DNA of 64,000 nucleotides from Microbaculum marinisediminis (GTDB lineage: Bacteria > Pseudomonadota > Alphaproteobacteria > Rhizobiales > Tepidamorphaceae): contig NZ_JALIDZ010000008.1 in the NCBI RefSeq assembly GCF_025397915.1, forward strand, positions 62,001 to 126,000, written 5' to 3'. Shown one piece after another: positions 26,986 through 35,205 of the stretch. Every line of letters starts with the position of its first letter. The stretch's first letter is position 1. Under the pieces are notes generated by a model. That model made no database searches. It saw nothing but the letters and a program-made list of their open reading frames with translations, and was not told where the DNA came from. Both the position numbers and the translations under genes were made by a program.

Positions 26986-28299
26986 ATGGAACAACTCGCT
27001 CCGATCGCGATCTTCTTGTTCGTCCTGTTCCTGCTTCTGGGGAGCGGTGTCTGGGTCGGGCTCGCACTTCTCGGCGTCGCCTATGTCGGCATGGAGCTCT
27101 TCACCACGCGGCCGGCCGGCGACGCGATGATCACGACGATCTGGACGTCGTCGTCGTCCTGGTCGCTGACCGCGCTTCCGCTGTTCATCTGGATGGGCGA
27201 GATCCTTTATCGAACACGCCTGTCGGAGGACATGTTCCGCGGCCTGTCGCCCTGGATGGCGCGGCTGCCGGGCGGGCTGGTCCACACCAATATCGTCGGC
27301 TGCACGGTGTTCGCCGCCGTCTCGGGGTCGTCGGCGGCGACGCTGACGACGGTCGGCAAGATGTCCGTTCCCGAATTGCGCAGGCGCGACTACCCGGAGC
27401 CGATGATCATCGGCACCCTGGCCGGCGCGGCGACGCTCGGCCTGATGATCCCGCCGTCTCTCACGCTGATCGTCTACGGCGTCACGATCAACGAGTCGAT
27501 CACCAAGCTTTTCATCGCCGGCATCGTTCCCGGCATCGTCCTTGCGGCGATGTTCATGGCCTATGTCGCGATCTATTCGAAGGTCTCGAAGAGCTATCAC
27601 CCCACGCCCGAGCCGGAGATGACGTTTATCGAGAAGGTGCGGAACTCGCGCTTCCTCATTCCCGTCATCTGCCTGATCCTCGTGGTGATCGGGTCGATGT
27701 ACCTGGGATTTGCGACCGCCACCGAAGCCGCGGCCTTCGGCGTCCTCGGCTCGCTGGCGCTCGCCGCGGGCCAGGGATCGCTGAACTTCGGCACCTTCGT
27801 CGAAAGCCTGATGGGGGCGGTGCGGACATCGGCCATGATCGCCCTGATCCTCGCCGGGGCCGCGTTCCTGTCGCTGTCGATGGGCTTCACCGGCCTGCCG
27901 CGGGGCCTGGCAACGCTGATCGACTCGCTCAACCTGACGCGCTTCGAACTGCTGATGGCGCTGCTCGTCTTCTACATCGTGCTCGGCTGTTTCCTGGACG
28001 GCATATCGTCGGTGGTGCTGACGATGGCGGTCGTCGAACCGATGATCCGGCAAGCCGGCATCGACATCATCTGGTTCGGCATATTCATCGTCGTGGTCGT
28101 CGAGATGGCGCAGATCACCCCGCCGATCGGCTTCAACCTCTTCGTCCTGCAGGGGATGACCGGTCACGAAATGAACTTCATCGCCCGCGCGGCGGTACCG
28201 ATGTTCCTGATCATGGTGCTGATGGTTTTCGTTCTGATCGCCTTCCCCGACCTGGCGACGTGGCTGCCCGAGAACATGCGCCAGCGTCCGGGAGGCTAG
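26986..28299 (+). CDS. dctM: TRAP transporter large permease (DctM family)
   Basis: A 437-residue permease of about 12 helices and the ion-coupled transport subunit of the TRAP system. Recognisable family regions include TALPLFIWMGEILYRT (about 63-78), the glycine/serine-rich FAAVSGSSAATLTTVGKM (about 107-124) and LMIPPSLTLIVYG (about 152-164). A C-terminal QITPPIGFNLFVLQG completes the second repeat. Length is typical. The binding-protein/DctQ/DctM order and short spacing indicate one transcription unit. Confidence 0.95.
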   Translation: MEQLAPIAIFLFVLFLLLGSGVWVGLALLGVAYVGMELFTTRPAGDAMITTIWTSSSSWSLTALPLFIWMGEILYRTRLSEDMFRGLSPWMARLPGGLVHTNIVGCTVFAAVSGSSAATLTTVGKMSVPELRRRDYPEPMIIGTLAGAATLGLMIPPSLTLIVYGVTINESITKLFIAGIVPGIVLAAMFMAYVAIYSKVSKSYHPTPEPEMTFIEKVRNSRFLIPVICLILVVIGSMYLGFATATEAAAFGVLGSLALAAGQGSLNFGTFVESLMGAVRTSAMIALILAGAAFLSLSMGFTGLPRGLATLIDSLNLTRFELLMALLVFYIVLGCFLDGISSVVLTMAVVEPMIRQAGIDIIWFGIFIVVVVEMAQITPPIGFNLFVLQGMTGHEMNFIARAAVPMFLIMVLMVFVLIAFPDLATWLPENMRQRPGG

Positions 28300-28415
28300 G
28301 CTTTGTCGGATACCGGCCTCGCGATGCTCAGGTCGCCGCCCCTGGCCCGCTATCGCTCCGCCTCGCTCGCGATCAGCGGCTCGGCCGCGGCGGTATTGAA
28401 CCCCAGAGGACTGAT

Positions 28416-29348
28416 GTGACGAGACTGGTATCGCTGCTGGGATACGCCGCCCGGCACGGGCGCATCCTTCTGATCGCCGGCCTCGTCGCCGGCATCGCCC
28501 TGCCGGGCACCGCCGTCGTCCTGAAGGCCTGGTTGCCCGAACTGGTCGCGTTCCTGCTGTTCATCGCCGCGCTTCGCATCGGCCCGCGCCAGGCATTGGG
28601 GGCAGTCCGCGACCTGTCGGTCACGGCGGGACTCACCGTGCTGTTCCAGTTCGCGATGCCGATCGCGGCCATCCTCGTCATGATGGCGGGCGGCTGGCTC
28701 GACCACCCGATCGCGCTGTCACTGGCCCTGATGCTGTCGGCGTCTTCCATATCGGGCAGCCCGAACCTGACGCTGCTGACCGGCAACGACCCGGCACCGG
28801 CCTTGCGGCTGCTGATCTTCGGGACCGCGGTTCTGCCGGCGACGGTGCTGGTTCCGCTCTGGCTCTTGCCCGAACTGGGGGCGGCCAGCGAGGTGTTGCG
28901 CGCCGCAGGACGCCTGCTGGGTGTCATCGCCATCGCCGGCGGGGTCGCCTTCCTGATCCGGGGTTTCCTGTTGCCGCAGCCGGCGCCCGAAACGCTGCGG
29001 GCAATCGACGGCCTTTCGGCCATCGCCATGGCGGTACTGGTGGTCGGCCTGATGTCCGCCGTCGGTCCGGCGATCGTCGAAACGCCCGCCACCTTCCTGT
29101 TCTGGCTGGCGGTCGCGTGCGCCGCCAATCTCGGGCTTCAGGTCTCCGTCGCCGTCGCGCTGCGCAATTCGGCACTGAAGGACAGCCGGGCCGCCTACAG
29201 CATCGTCGCCGGAAACCGGAACATGGCCCTGTTCCTGGTCGCCCTGCCCGCAAGCACGACCGATCCCCTGCTCCTCTTTATCGGCTGCTACCAGATCCCG
29301 ATGTATCTGACGCCGTTCCTGCTGCGCCGCCTCTACCAGCCGACTTGA
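28416..29348 (+). CDS. BASS-like (bile acid:sodium symporter superfamily) membrane transporter
   Basis: A 310-residue membrane protein with about ten helices. The N terminus has HGRILLIAGLVAGIALPG and KAWLPELVAFLLFIAALRIG. Mid-protein, LSASSISGSPNLTLLTGNDPAPALRL resembles the crossover region of the BASS/arsenite-permease fold, and NRNMALFLVALP lies near the C terminus. I chose the GTG at 28416, which has AGAGGA upstream; the frame opens earlier without a ribosome site. It lies 116 bases after dctM and may use the same transcript. The substrate (organic anion, pantothenate, other) is unknown. Confidence 0.65.
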   Translation: MTRLVSLLGYAARHGRILLIAGLVAGIALPGTAVVLKAWLPELVAFLLFIAALRIGPRQALGAVRDLSVTAGLTVLFQFAMPIAAILVMMAGGWLDHPIALSLALMLSASSISGSPNLTLLTGNDPAPALRLLIFGTAVLPATVLVPLWLLPELGAASEVLRAAGRLLGVIAIAGGVAFLIRGFLLPQPAPETLRAIDGLSAIAMAVLVVGLMSAVGPAIVETPATFLFWLAVACAANLGLQVSVAVALRNSALKDSRAAYSIVAGNRNMALFLVALPASTTDPLLLFIGCYQIPMYLTPFLLRRLYQPT

Positions 29349-29377
29349 TCGGCCGTGCCCTGCCCGGGGATTGTGAC

Positions 29378-29397
29378 GCCCCGTGAACGGACGGGGC
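29378..29397. terminator. Hairpin in the convergent gap (candidate bidirectional terminator)
   Basis: GCCCCGT / ACGGGGC stem with a 6-base loop, in the 60-base gap between two converging genes. An outer CCCTGCCC / GGGCAGGG pairing surrounds it. No T-run on either side, so efficiency is uncertain. Confidence 0.4.
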
Positions 29398-29408
29398 CGG
29401 TTCGGCCG

Positions 29409-29723
29409 TCAGGGCAGGGAGCGTTTCGTTCGCGCCGATCGCGGCAGGGGCCTGTCGCCGAAATCCAGCGTCGACTGCCGTACGATCCGGCCGTCCCGGT
29501 CGACGACGATCTGGCAGCGGCGGCTTTTGTGGAAGAACGTCAGGCGGTAGTGGCCGGCGTCCTCGTCGACGCCCCGCTCGCAAAGGCTTGTGATGGCCCC
29601 CTCGCGCATGCGCGTCAGCACGGTCGCCGGTTCCAGGCCGAGGCTCTTGCCGATCACGCGGGCATCGACGCTGATCTCGCCGTTCTCGAACTCAACCGCC
29701 AGGGCGTCGTCTCTCGGTCTCAT
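29409..29723 (-). CDS. DUF6522-like small protein
   Basis: A 104-residue soluble protein with the pattern VEFENGEISVDARVIGKSLGLEPATVLTRMREGAITSLCERG across residues 10-51 and then RLTFFHKSRRCQIVVD. This resembles the DUF6522 family, whose members are often near denitrification or NO-response genes; that family call is from memory and should be checked. Two cysteines (about 48 and 70) are present. The start overlaps the cyclo-ligase stop as ATGA, so the two are co-translated, third in the hemoglobin operon. Function unknown. Confidence 0.65.
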   Translation of the reverse strand: MRPRDDALAVEFENGEISVDARVIGKSLGLEPATVLTRMREGAITSLCERGVDEDAGHYRLTFFHKSRRCQIVVDRDGRIVRQSTLDFGDRPLPRSARTKRSLP

Positions 29724-30406
29724 GACGATGCCTCGGCCGCGGAGTACACGGCGCCCTCGGTGATCACCGCATCCATCGGGATGTCGTGGGGTTGCGGATG
29801 GATGGTCCGGATGGCGGCCTGTTCGTAGCCGACGCCGAACACGCGCGGCTTGCGCGGCAAGGCGGCCAGCGTGCGGTCGAAGAACCCGCCGCCATAGCCG
29901 AGCCGGTAGCAGGACGGATCGAATCCGACGACGGGGGCGATGACGATGTCCGGCAGCACGTCGGCGCCGTCGGCGGGTACGGGGATGTTCCAGATGCCCC
30001 GTTCCAGCCGGTCGCCCGAACGCCAGGTGCGAAATACCAGCGGCGCCGCCTTCTCGACCACGACCGGCAGGGCGCAGCGTGCGCCGAGGGACGTCATTCG
30101 CTCCATGAAGGGGCGCAGGTCCGGCTCGCCCCTGAACGGCCAGTAGGCGCTGATCGTCACCCCCGAGACGCCGCCGATCGCGGCTTCCAGCGCGGCCGCG
30201 ATCCGGCTCCCGTGTCCCGACCGCACCGCGTTCGGGACCGCCATCCTCTCGGCGATCAGCCTCTCGCGTTCCGCCTTGCGCCAGCGCTTGACGTCGGTTC
30301 GCAGGGGAATTGCGCCGCCGGCTGCCTCCGCGGGGCCGTCGTCGCCGGCCTCGTGCATGAAACAGGGCGGCGAAGCGTAGTTCGACGGCGGGTCGTCCGC
30401 GATCAT
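29720..30406 (-). CDS. 5-formyltetrahydrofolate cyclo-ligase
   Basis: A 228-residue enzyme that uses ATP to close 5-formyl-THF into 5,10-methenyl-THF, clearing an inhibitory folate. The fold motifs are visible: AYWPFRGEPDLRPFM (about 86-100), ALPVV near 112 and the substrate/Mg loop LGYGGGFFDRTLAAL (about 169-183). There is an extra N-terminal stretch of about 35 residues before DVKRWRKAERERL, so an internal start is possible. Its place between a truncated hemoglobin and a DUF6522-like gene is unusual for a folate enzyme and suggests a stress-linked copy. Confidence 0.9.
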   Translation of the reverse strand: MIADDPPSNYASPPCFMHEAGDDGPAEAAGGAIPLRTDVKRWRKAERERLIAERMAVPNAVRSGHGSRIAAALEAAIGGVSGVTISAYWPFRGEPDLRPFMERMTSLGARCALPVVVEKAAPLVFRTWRSGDRLERGIWNIPVPADGADVLPDIVIAPVVGFDPSCYRLGYGGGFFDRTLAALPRKPRVFGVGYEQAAIRTIHPQPHDIPMDAVITEGAVYSAAEASS

Positions 30407-30416
30407 GGCCTATCCC

Positions 30417-30896
30417 CTAGCTGCCGGCGCCCTGCGGCAGGGCGACGTCCGTGTCGGGCCGCACCAGCCGCTGCCCCTTCATGACCAGCATGCCATTGAA
30501 GGCCGCGATTCCGAGCTCGAGACTATCCGCGATCCGGCGCGCGCGCTCGATGAAATGGTCGGCGGCAACGTCGGTACAGATCTCCTGAGCTGTTTCCTCG
30601 AACAGGGCGAGCCAGCGATCGAAATGCCGCGCGTCGACCGGCAGGGGCTGATGCGCATCCATCGGCTGGCCGTGGTAGCGACCGCTCATCAACGCGACCG
30701 AAGACCAGAAGGCCCGCATCCGCTCCAGGTGAACGGGCCAGTCCGCGATGCGCGCCTCGAAAACCGGCCCAAGCAGGTCATCGTTGCGGACCTTCCCGTA
30801 GAACGTGTCGACGAGACGTCCGATCAGCGCTTCGTCGATGCCGGTCCGCTGTCTGATCTCTTCGGTTATCCGGGCGCGTCGTTCAGCATGTGTCAT
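30417..30896 (-). CDS. Group III truncated hemoglobin
   Basis: A 159-residue heme protein of the compact 2-on-2 globin class. TFYGKVRNDDLLGPVFEARI (about 31-50) carries the distal tyrosine, and FWSSVALMSGRYHGQPMDAHQPL lies over 63-85. H82 is the likely proximal ligand, and HFDRWLALFEET (about 91-102) is a group III signature. Such proteins bind O2 and NO and help with nitrosative stress. I chose the ATG at 30896. The frame opens at 30935, but those codons lie inside the palindrome described next. It is the first gene of a three-gene operon. Confidence 0.88.
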   Translation of the reverse strand: MTHAERRARITEEIRQRTGIDEALIGRLVDTFYGKVRNDDLLGPVFEARIADWPVHLERMRAFWSSVALMSGRYHGQPMDAHQPLPVDARHFDRWLALFEETAQEICTDVAADHFIERARRIADSLELGIAAFNGMLVMKGQRLVRPDTDVALPQGAGS

Positions 30897-30906
30897 GGCA
30901 TGTCCC

Positions 30907-30929
30907 AATAGGTATTTCAAATACCTATT
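30907..30929 (-). promoter_or_regulatory. Perfect 11-1-11 palindrome, NsrR-like operator
   Basis: Arms AATAGGTATTT and AAATACCTATT are exact reverse complements around a single C. The architecture (11-1-11 with an ATTT-N-AAAT core) is that of NsrR, the NO-sensing Rrf2-family repressor. It sits 11-33 bases upstream of the hemoglobin start, where a bound protein would block the promoter or leader. An AT-rich -10-like TGATAAAT overlaps its distal edge. No nsrR gene is in the window. Confidence 0.7.
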
Positions 30930-31174
30930 TATCATTTGACGCGCGGCATTGCCACCCCGAAATCCGATGCGGACGTGCCGGTGACGCCGGCTGCCGGCGC
31001 CAGCCCGCGTGCCGCGGTCCGGGCTATTGTGTCGCTCCCGATTGGACGGCTTCGGCTGGCGTTTGGCGCGACAAACCTGTATCCAAAATCAGGCTGCGAC
31101 ATCACTGGGACATCGCCGGATCGTCTTAGCCTGCACGATGCGTCACCGCGGGACCGAAAGGTAAAACGACGTCC
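30930..31174. other. Divergent intergenic region, hemoglobin operon / dnr
   Basis: 245 bases separating the divergent hemoglobin and dnr genes. Apart from the operator palindrome at its left edge, I see no second Fnr-type box. TTGGCGCGACAA near 31060 has only a 6-base spacer between TTG and CAA and does not fit. The dnr ribosome site GAAAGGTAAAA is near 31157. Confidence 0.5.
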
Positions 31175-31891
31175 ATGGGAATCACGTTGCAGGCCAATGA
31201 CTTGGCGGCTCTTCGAAACACCGCGCTGTTCAGCGGGCTCAACGACGAAACACTGGCCAAGCTCCTGAAGCACGCCAGGATCAACACGCATGCGCGCGGC
31301 GAAATGCTTTTCCTGCAGGATGAGCCCGTGCAGGCGTTCTACGTGGTCCTGGACGGCTGGGTGAAGATCTTCCGCACCACGCCGTCCGGCGACGAAGCGG
31401 TCATCGGCGTCTTTCACCGCGGCGAGAGCTTCGCCGAGGCGGCCGCGTTCGTGTCCGGAAAGTACCCGGCGACCGGGGAAACGGTGTCGGACGCCCGCCT
31501 CCTGCACATTCCGTCACGGCACCTGTTGGACCTGGTCATGGAGTCACCGGAGATCGGCCTGGCGATGCTCGCCTCGACTTCGCGCCACCTGCATATGCTG
31601 GTCAATCAGATCGAGGAGCTGAAGGCCCATACGGGCACGCAGCGCGTGGCCCGGTTCCTGTTGTCGCTGGCGCCCGTCCGGTCGGGGTCGTGCACGATCG
31701 CGATCCCGTACGACAAGGCATTGCTCGCCGGCAAACTCGGCATGAAGCCGGAGAGCCTGTCGCGGGCGTTTCAGCGCCTGAAAGCGTGCGGCCTGTCGAT
31801 CCGCCGCGACATGGCGATCGTGGACGACATCGCGCATCTGCAGCAGCTCGTGGAACAGGACCGCGCCGAGGTGTTTCGCTCGCGCGCCTGA
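31175..31891 (+). CDS. dnr: Dnr/NnrR-type Crp/Fnr regulator of denitrification
   Basis: A 238-residue regulator. The beta-roll sensor domain spans about 15-125, followed by a long dimer helix and a C-terminal winged helix around 165-225. The recognition helix LAGKLGMKPESLSRAFQRL keeps the Glu, Ser and Arg that read TTGA half-sites. It has no N-terminal cysteine motif, so NO sensing through heme (as in Dnr) fits better than FeS oxygen sensing. It lies between the NO-detoxifying hemoglobin operon and the nos operon, whose promoter carries a matching box, and ends 38 bases from nosX, convergent. Confidence 0.8.
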   Translation: MGITLQANDLAALRNTALFSGLNDETLAKLLKHARINTHARGEMLFLQDEPVQAFYVVLDGWVKIFRTTPSGDEAVIGVFHRGESFAEAAAFVSGKYPATGETVSDARLLHIPSRHLLDLVMESPEIGLAMLASTSRHLHMLVNQIEELKAHTGTQRVARFLLSLAPVRSGSCTIAIPYDKALLAGKLGMKPESLSRAFQRLKACGLSIRRDMAIVDDIAHLQQLVEQDRAEVFRSRA

Positions 31892-31929
31892 CCGCGCGCC
31901 CCGTTTGCCGCCCCGTTCGGCGCCCGTGC

Positions 31930-32910
31930 TCAGGCCGAAAGGTCCAGACGGACGCCCGCCGCGTCGACGCCGATCACCCGATAGCCCGGATACTGCTCCA
32001 GGCCCTCGCGGATGGCAGCTTGCGGCATCACCGCGAAGGCGGTCGACAGCCCGTCCGCGATCGCCGCCGAAGGCCCCAGCACGGAGACCCGTCGCCACAC
32101 CCCGCCGGGCCTGCTCGTGGCCGGATCGATGAGATGCGGGACGCGGCCGGCGGCATCCAGCACGGTTCCGCGCGGCGCCGTGGTGGCGAGCGCCGTTTCC
32201 GCGATATCCAGCCGTTCCTCGGCGGGGCCGTCCCCGTGCTCGGCCAGTCCGGCCTTCCACGGGCGGCCATCGGGATGGCAGCCGAGCGCCCGGATCTCGC
32301 CGACATTGACGAGGACGTTCCGCAGCCCTTCCGCGCGCAGGAGCTCGGCGACACGATCCGTGGCATAGCCTTGCGCGATGCCGTTCAGCGTCACGGCCAT
32401 GCCCGGCCTGGAAAAGCGTATCGTCGCGTCGTCGATCGCGAGGTTTTTCCAGCCCGTCCTTGCCCGCGCCGCCGCAACCGCCTGCGGGTCCGGCCCGCCG
32501 GGCGCCGCCCCGGGTTCGGCGAAATGGCGCGCGTAGAGCTGCCACAGCGGCTGGATCGTCGGATCGAACGCGCCCCCCGTCGCGCCGTGGATGCCGTCGG
32601 CAAGCGACAGCAGCGACAACAGATCGAACGGCGGAAGATCGACACGCCCCTCACGGTTCAGCCGGCTGACGACGCTGTCGTCCCGATAGAGACTGAAGAT
32701 CGCCTCCAGGCGCGCGATCTCGGCACGCGCCGTCTCGATGATCCGCTGCGCTTCAGCTTCGTCGGGGTGCGCCAGAACGATCGACGTCTGCGCCCCCATG
32801 GCGGTCCCGGTCCAGCGGGTCAGCCGCGCCGCGGCCGGCGCCCGGCCCGCCGCAAACGGAACGACGGCGGCAGCGGCGGAAATCTCGATCAAACGGCGTC
32901 TGGTAAGCAT
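31930..32910 (-). CDS. nosX: ApbE-type flavin transferase of the nos operon
   Basis: A 326-residue exported ApbE-family protein that attaches FMN covalently to NosR. A twin-arginine signal (MLTRRRLIEISAAAAVVPFA) is followed by the ApbE core: MGAQTSIVLAHP, SLYRDDSVVSRLNREG, TGGAFDPTIQPLW, NGIAQGYATDRV and NVGEIRALG. The ATG at 32910 has GGAGA upstream and gives the best Tat signal. ATGs at 32931 and 32943 (the latter overlapping the nosL stop) are alternatives. It is the last gene of nosRZDFYLX. Confidence 0.92.
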   Translation of the reverse strand: MLTRRRLIEISAAAAVVPFAAGRAPAAARLTRWTGTAMGAQTSIVLAHPDEAEAQRIIETARAEIARLEAIFSLYRDDSVVSRLNREGRVDLPPFDLLSLLSLADGIHGATGGAFDPTIQPLWQLYARHFAEPGAAPGGPDPQAVAAARARTGWKNLAIDDATIRFSRPGMAVTLNGIAQGYATDRVAELLRAEGLRNVLVNVGEIRALGCHPDGRPWKAGLAEHGDGPAEERLDIAETALATTAPRGTVLDAAGRVPHLIDPATSRPGGVWRRVSVLGPSAAIADGLSTAFAVMPQAAIREGLEQYPGYRVIGVDAAGVRLDLSA

Positions 32911-32939
32911 TGTCTTCTCCGCGCGGGTCATTGCGCCGG

Positions 32940-33473
32940 TCATTGTGCCGGGACGCCCGACTCCCCCGACGACACGGTGTCGACGGGTGAGAGCACATAG
33001 TCTTCGGGAATCTCGGCAAAGCGCACGATCTTGCCACCGTGCTGGCTCACGAAAGTCTCGGCGGCGCTTCGCACGCCAAAGGGAATCGTTTCCGGCACCC
33101 CCATTCCACCCGTCTGCCGGCTGTCGATGACGAAATAGGCCTCGTCGGCGTCCACCCAGTTGGCGTCGCCCGGCTCCGCCCAGCTCTCGGCCCGCCCCAT
33201 GTCGTTCACGTAGATCGCAGTGATCTCGGCGGTCTCCTCCGGCAACCGGGTGTAGACGACCGCGTCGCGCACCTGAGAGAACCACAGCGGCGCGAGAAGC
33301 CCGGCGAGATGGATCTGCGCCTTGGGACCTTCGTGCTCGAGCACGTTCATCTGGCAGTAATGCCCCACCGCCTCCGCCGTCATGGCGACGGGATCCGGCT
33401 TCTCGACCACCGCGTCCTCGAAGCAGCCGCCAACGGACAGGGACAGCATCGCGATCATCGCGGCCCGGATCAT
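32940..33473 (-). CDS. nosL: Copper-binding lipoprotein NosL
   Basis: A 177-residue lipoprotein with a short signal and lipobox ending LSVGGC at Cys17. The copper motif is in GHYCQMNVLEHEGPKAQIH (about 37-55), where Cys-x-Met and nearby residues bind Cu(I) for delivery to NosZ. The ATG overlaps the nosY stop (ATGA). Standard length, with a variable acidic C-terminal tail. Confidence 0.94.
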   Translation of the reverse strand: MIRAAMIAMLSLSVGGCFEDAVVEKPDPVAMTAEAVGHYCQMNVLEHEGPKAQIHLAGLLAPLWFSQVRDAVVYTRLPEETAEITAIYVNDMGRAESWAEPGDANWVDADEAYFVIDSRQTGGMGVPETIPFGVRSAAETFVSQHGGKIVRFAEIPEDYVLSPVDTVSSGESGVPAQ

Positions 33474-34300
33474 GGCTCGATCCTCCTGAACACGAACCAG
33501 GCGGCGGCGAACGCGGCCACCAGCCAGGCGATAAGGCTTGCCAGCGCGACGCCCGGCGGGAACGGCAGCGCCTCGGCGATACCCGCCATCCCGGTCAGCG
33601 TCTTCGCCGCGCCAAGCATCGCCAGATTGAACAGCCGGAACGCATCGCCCGGCGAGGCGACCAGAAGCCAGGGGAACAGCGTCGTCGCGAACACGCCTTC
33701 CCGCTCGACGACCACGATGGCAAGGAGGCCCAGATCGTAGAGCACGACCGCCACCAGCCACACGCCGACGGCAAGCGCGGCGGCCGTTCCGGTCTGGCGC
33801 ACCAGCGCGCTCGCCAGGTAGCCGATCGCGAGGAAGACCGCCCCCAGCAGGATCGATGTGGCGATGAGGCGGACAAGCACGCCGAGGCCGGCAAAGCCGC
33901 CGTCGCTGGTAAACGCGACCGCCGCGCCCGATACGCCGTAGCCGACGACCACGGCGATCGACAGAACCGCGAGGTGGCCGAGGAACTTGCCCGCGAGGAT
34001 CTCGAAGCGGGAGACGGGACAGGCAAGGACGAGCTGCAAGGTGCACCTGTCGATCTCCCCGGCCACCGTATCGAAAGCCAGCAGAAGCGCGATCAGCGGC
34101 ACGAGGTAGACCGACAGCGTCGCCAGGCTCGCCGCCGTCACCGTCAGGCGGTCGACTCCGACCGTCCCCGTCGGCGCCGAGCCGACCAACGCCAGGATCC
34201 CGGCGAACAGGGTCAGGATCAGGACGGACAGGATCACCCAGCGGTTGCGAATGCCGAGCTTGAGCTCGAGACGAGCGATGGCGAGAATGTTGACGATCAT
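33470..34300 (-). CDS. nosY: NosY membrane permease of the nos ABC transporter
   Basis: A 276-residue protein with about six membrane helices. It begins MIVNILAIARLELKLGIRNRWV, the ABC-2 type coupling helix seen in NosY, and includes the EIDRCTLQLVLACPVSRFEILAGKFLG segment (about 83-109). Together with NosF and NosD it forms the complex that matures the CuZ centre. It overlaps both nosF and nosL by ATGA. Confidence 0.94.
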   Translation of the reverse strand: MIVNILAIARLELKLGIRNRWVILSVLILTLFAGILALVGSAPTGTVGVDRLTVTAASLATLSVYLVPLIALLLAFDTVAGEIDRCTLQLVLACPVSRFEILAGKFLGHLAVLSIAVVVGYGVSGAAVAFTSDGGFAGLGVLVRLIATSILLGAVFLAIGYLASALVRQTGTAAALAVGVWLVAVVLYDLGLLAIVVVEREGVFATTLFPWLLVASPGDAFRLFNLAMLGAAKTLTGMAGIAEALPFPPGVALASLIAWLVAAFAAAWFVFRRIEP

Positions 34301-35205
34301 GACTGTTCCCCCTGATCCGTCTCGCCGGAGAAATGGCGGTAGACGTCATCGAGGCTCGGCGGGGTGACGTCGATGTCGGTGATGGCGGCGCCGAGCGCGC
34401 CGATGGCGTTCAGCCGCTCCACCTTCCGGTCGGCCGAGCACAGGATCTCGACCGCGCAGCCGTTGACGCGGCTGCCGCCGAGTTGCTTGGCCAGAGCATC
34501 CGTGTCAGCGAACGTCGCCTCGACGCGAATGCGGATCGGCAGCCCTGCCTCCGCCCGCAGTTTCGCCAGGGGCGCATCGGCGACGAGCCGGCCGGACCGC
34601 ATGATCGCGACCCTGTCGGTCTTCGCCTCCAGCTCGGTCAGGCTGTGCGAGGACAGGAAGACGGCGGTGCCGCGCGCAGCGATCTCGGTGACGATCTCGT
34701 AGAACTCCTGCCGCGAGATCGGATCGAGGCCGCTGGTCGGCTCGTCGAGCAGGAGCAGGCGCGGTGCGCCGATCAGCGCCTGGGCGAGCCCGAGCCGCTG
34801 CCGCATGCCCTTGGAATAGGTGCCGACGCGCCGATCGGCCGCCACCCCGAGGCCGACCCGGTCGAGCAGCGCCTCCGCCGCCGCCCGGTCGGCCCGCTTC
34901 AGCTTCGCGTAGAAGCGGATGATCTCGCGCCCCGTCAGGGACTTCTGGAAGGCCACGTTCTCCGGCAGATAGGAGACCGCCCGCCGCGCCGCCGCCGAAC
35001 CGGGCGGATGGCCGGCGACCAGGAGCGTGCCCTCCGACGGACGCAGGAAGCCGAGGATCATCTTGAACAGCGTGGTCTTGCCGGCGCCGTTGTGGCCGAG
35101 CAGGGCGACACGCTCGCCGGCCGAGACCAAAAGGCTCACCCGGTCGACGGCGCGATGGCGGCCGAAGTCCCGGCACACGGAGCGGGATTCGAGAATCGCG
35201 GTCAT
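34297..35205 (-). CDS. nosF: NosF ATPase of the nos ABC transporter
   Basis: A 302-residue ATP-binding protein with Walker A GHNGAGKTT at about 37-45. The signature is YSKGMRQRLGLAQ, Walker B LLLLDEPTSGLD, with H-loop LSSHSLTELE. A C-terminal regulatory extension (about 215-300) is normal for this type. The ATG at 35205 overlaps the nosD stop; the longer open frame upstream is a nosD shadow. It powers the NosDFY copper-site maturation complex. Confidence 0.95.
   Translation of the reverse strand: MTAILESRSVCRDFGRHRAVDRVSLLVSAGERVALLGHNGAGKTTLFKMILGFLRPSEGTLLVAGHPPGSAAARRAVSYLPENVAFQKSLTGREIIRFYAKLKRADRAAAEALLDRVGLGVAADRRVGTYSKGMRQRLGLAQALIGAPRLLLLDEPTSGLDPISRQEFYEIVTEIAARGTAVFLSSHSLTELEAKTDRVAIMRSGRLVADAPLAKLRAEAGLPIRIRVEATFADTDALAKQLGGSRVNGCAVEILCSADRKVERLNAIGALGAAITDIDVTPPSLDDVYRHFSGETDQGEQS

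Noticed and set aside
30897-30935. Upstream start at 30935 for the truncated hemoglobin
   Set aside because: It would put the perfect palindrome inside the coding region; the ATG at 30896 gives the normal globin N terminus.
31060-31075. Possible Fnr box TTGGCGCGACAA upstream of dnr
   Set aside because: Only 6 bases between TTG and CAA, whereas Fnr-type sites need 8; half-sites are also poor.
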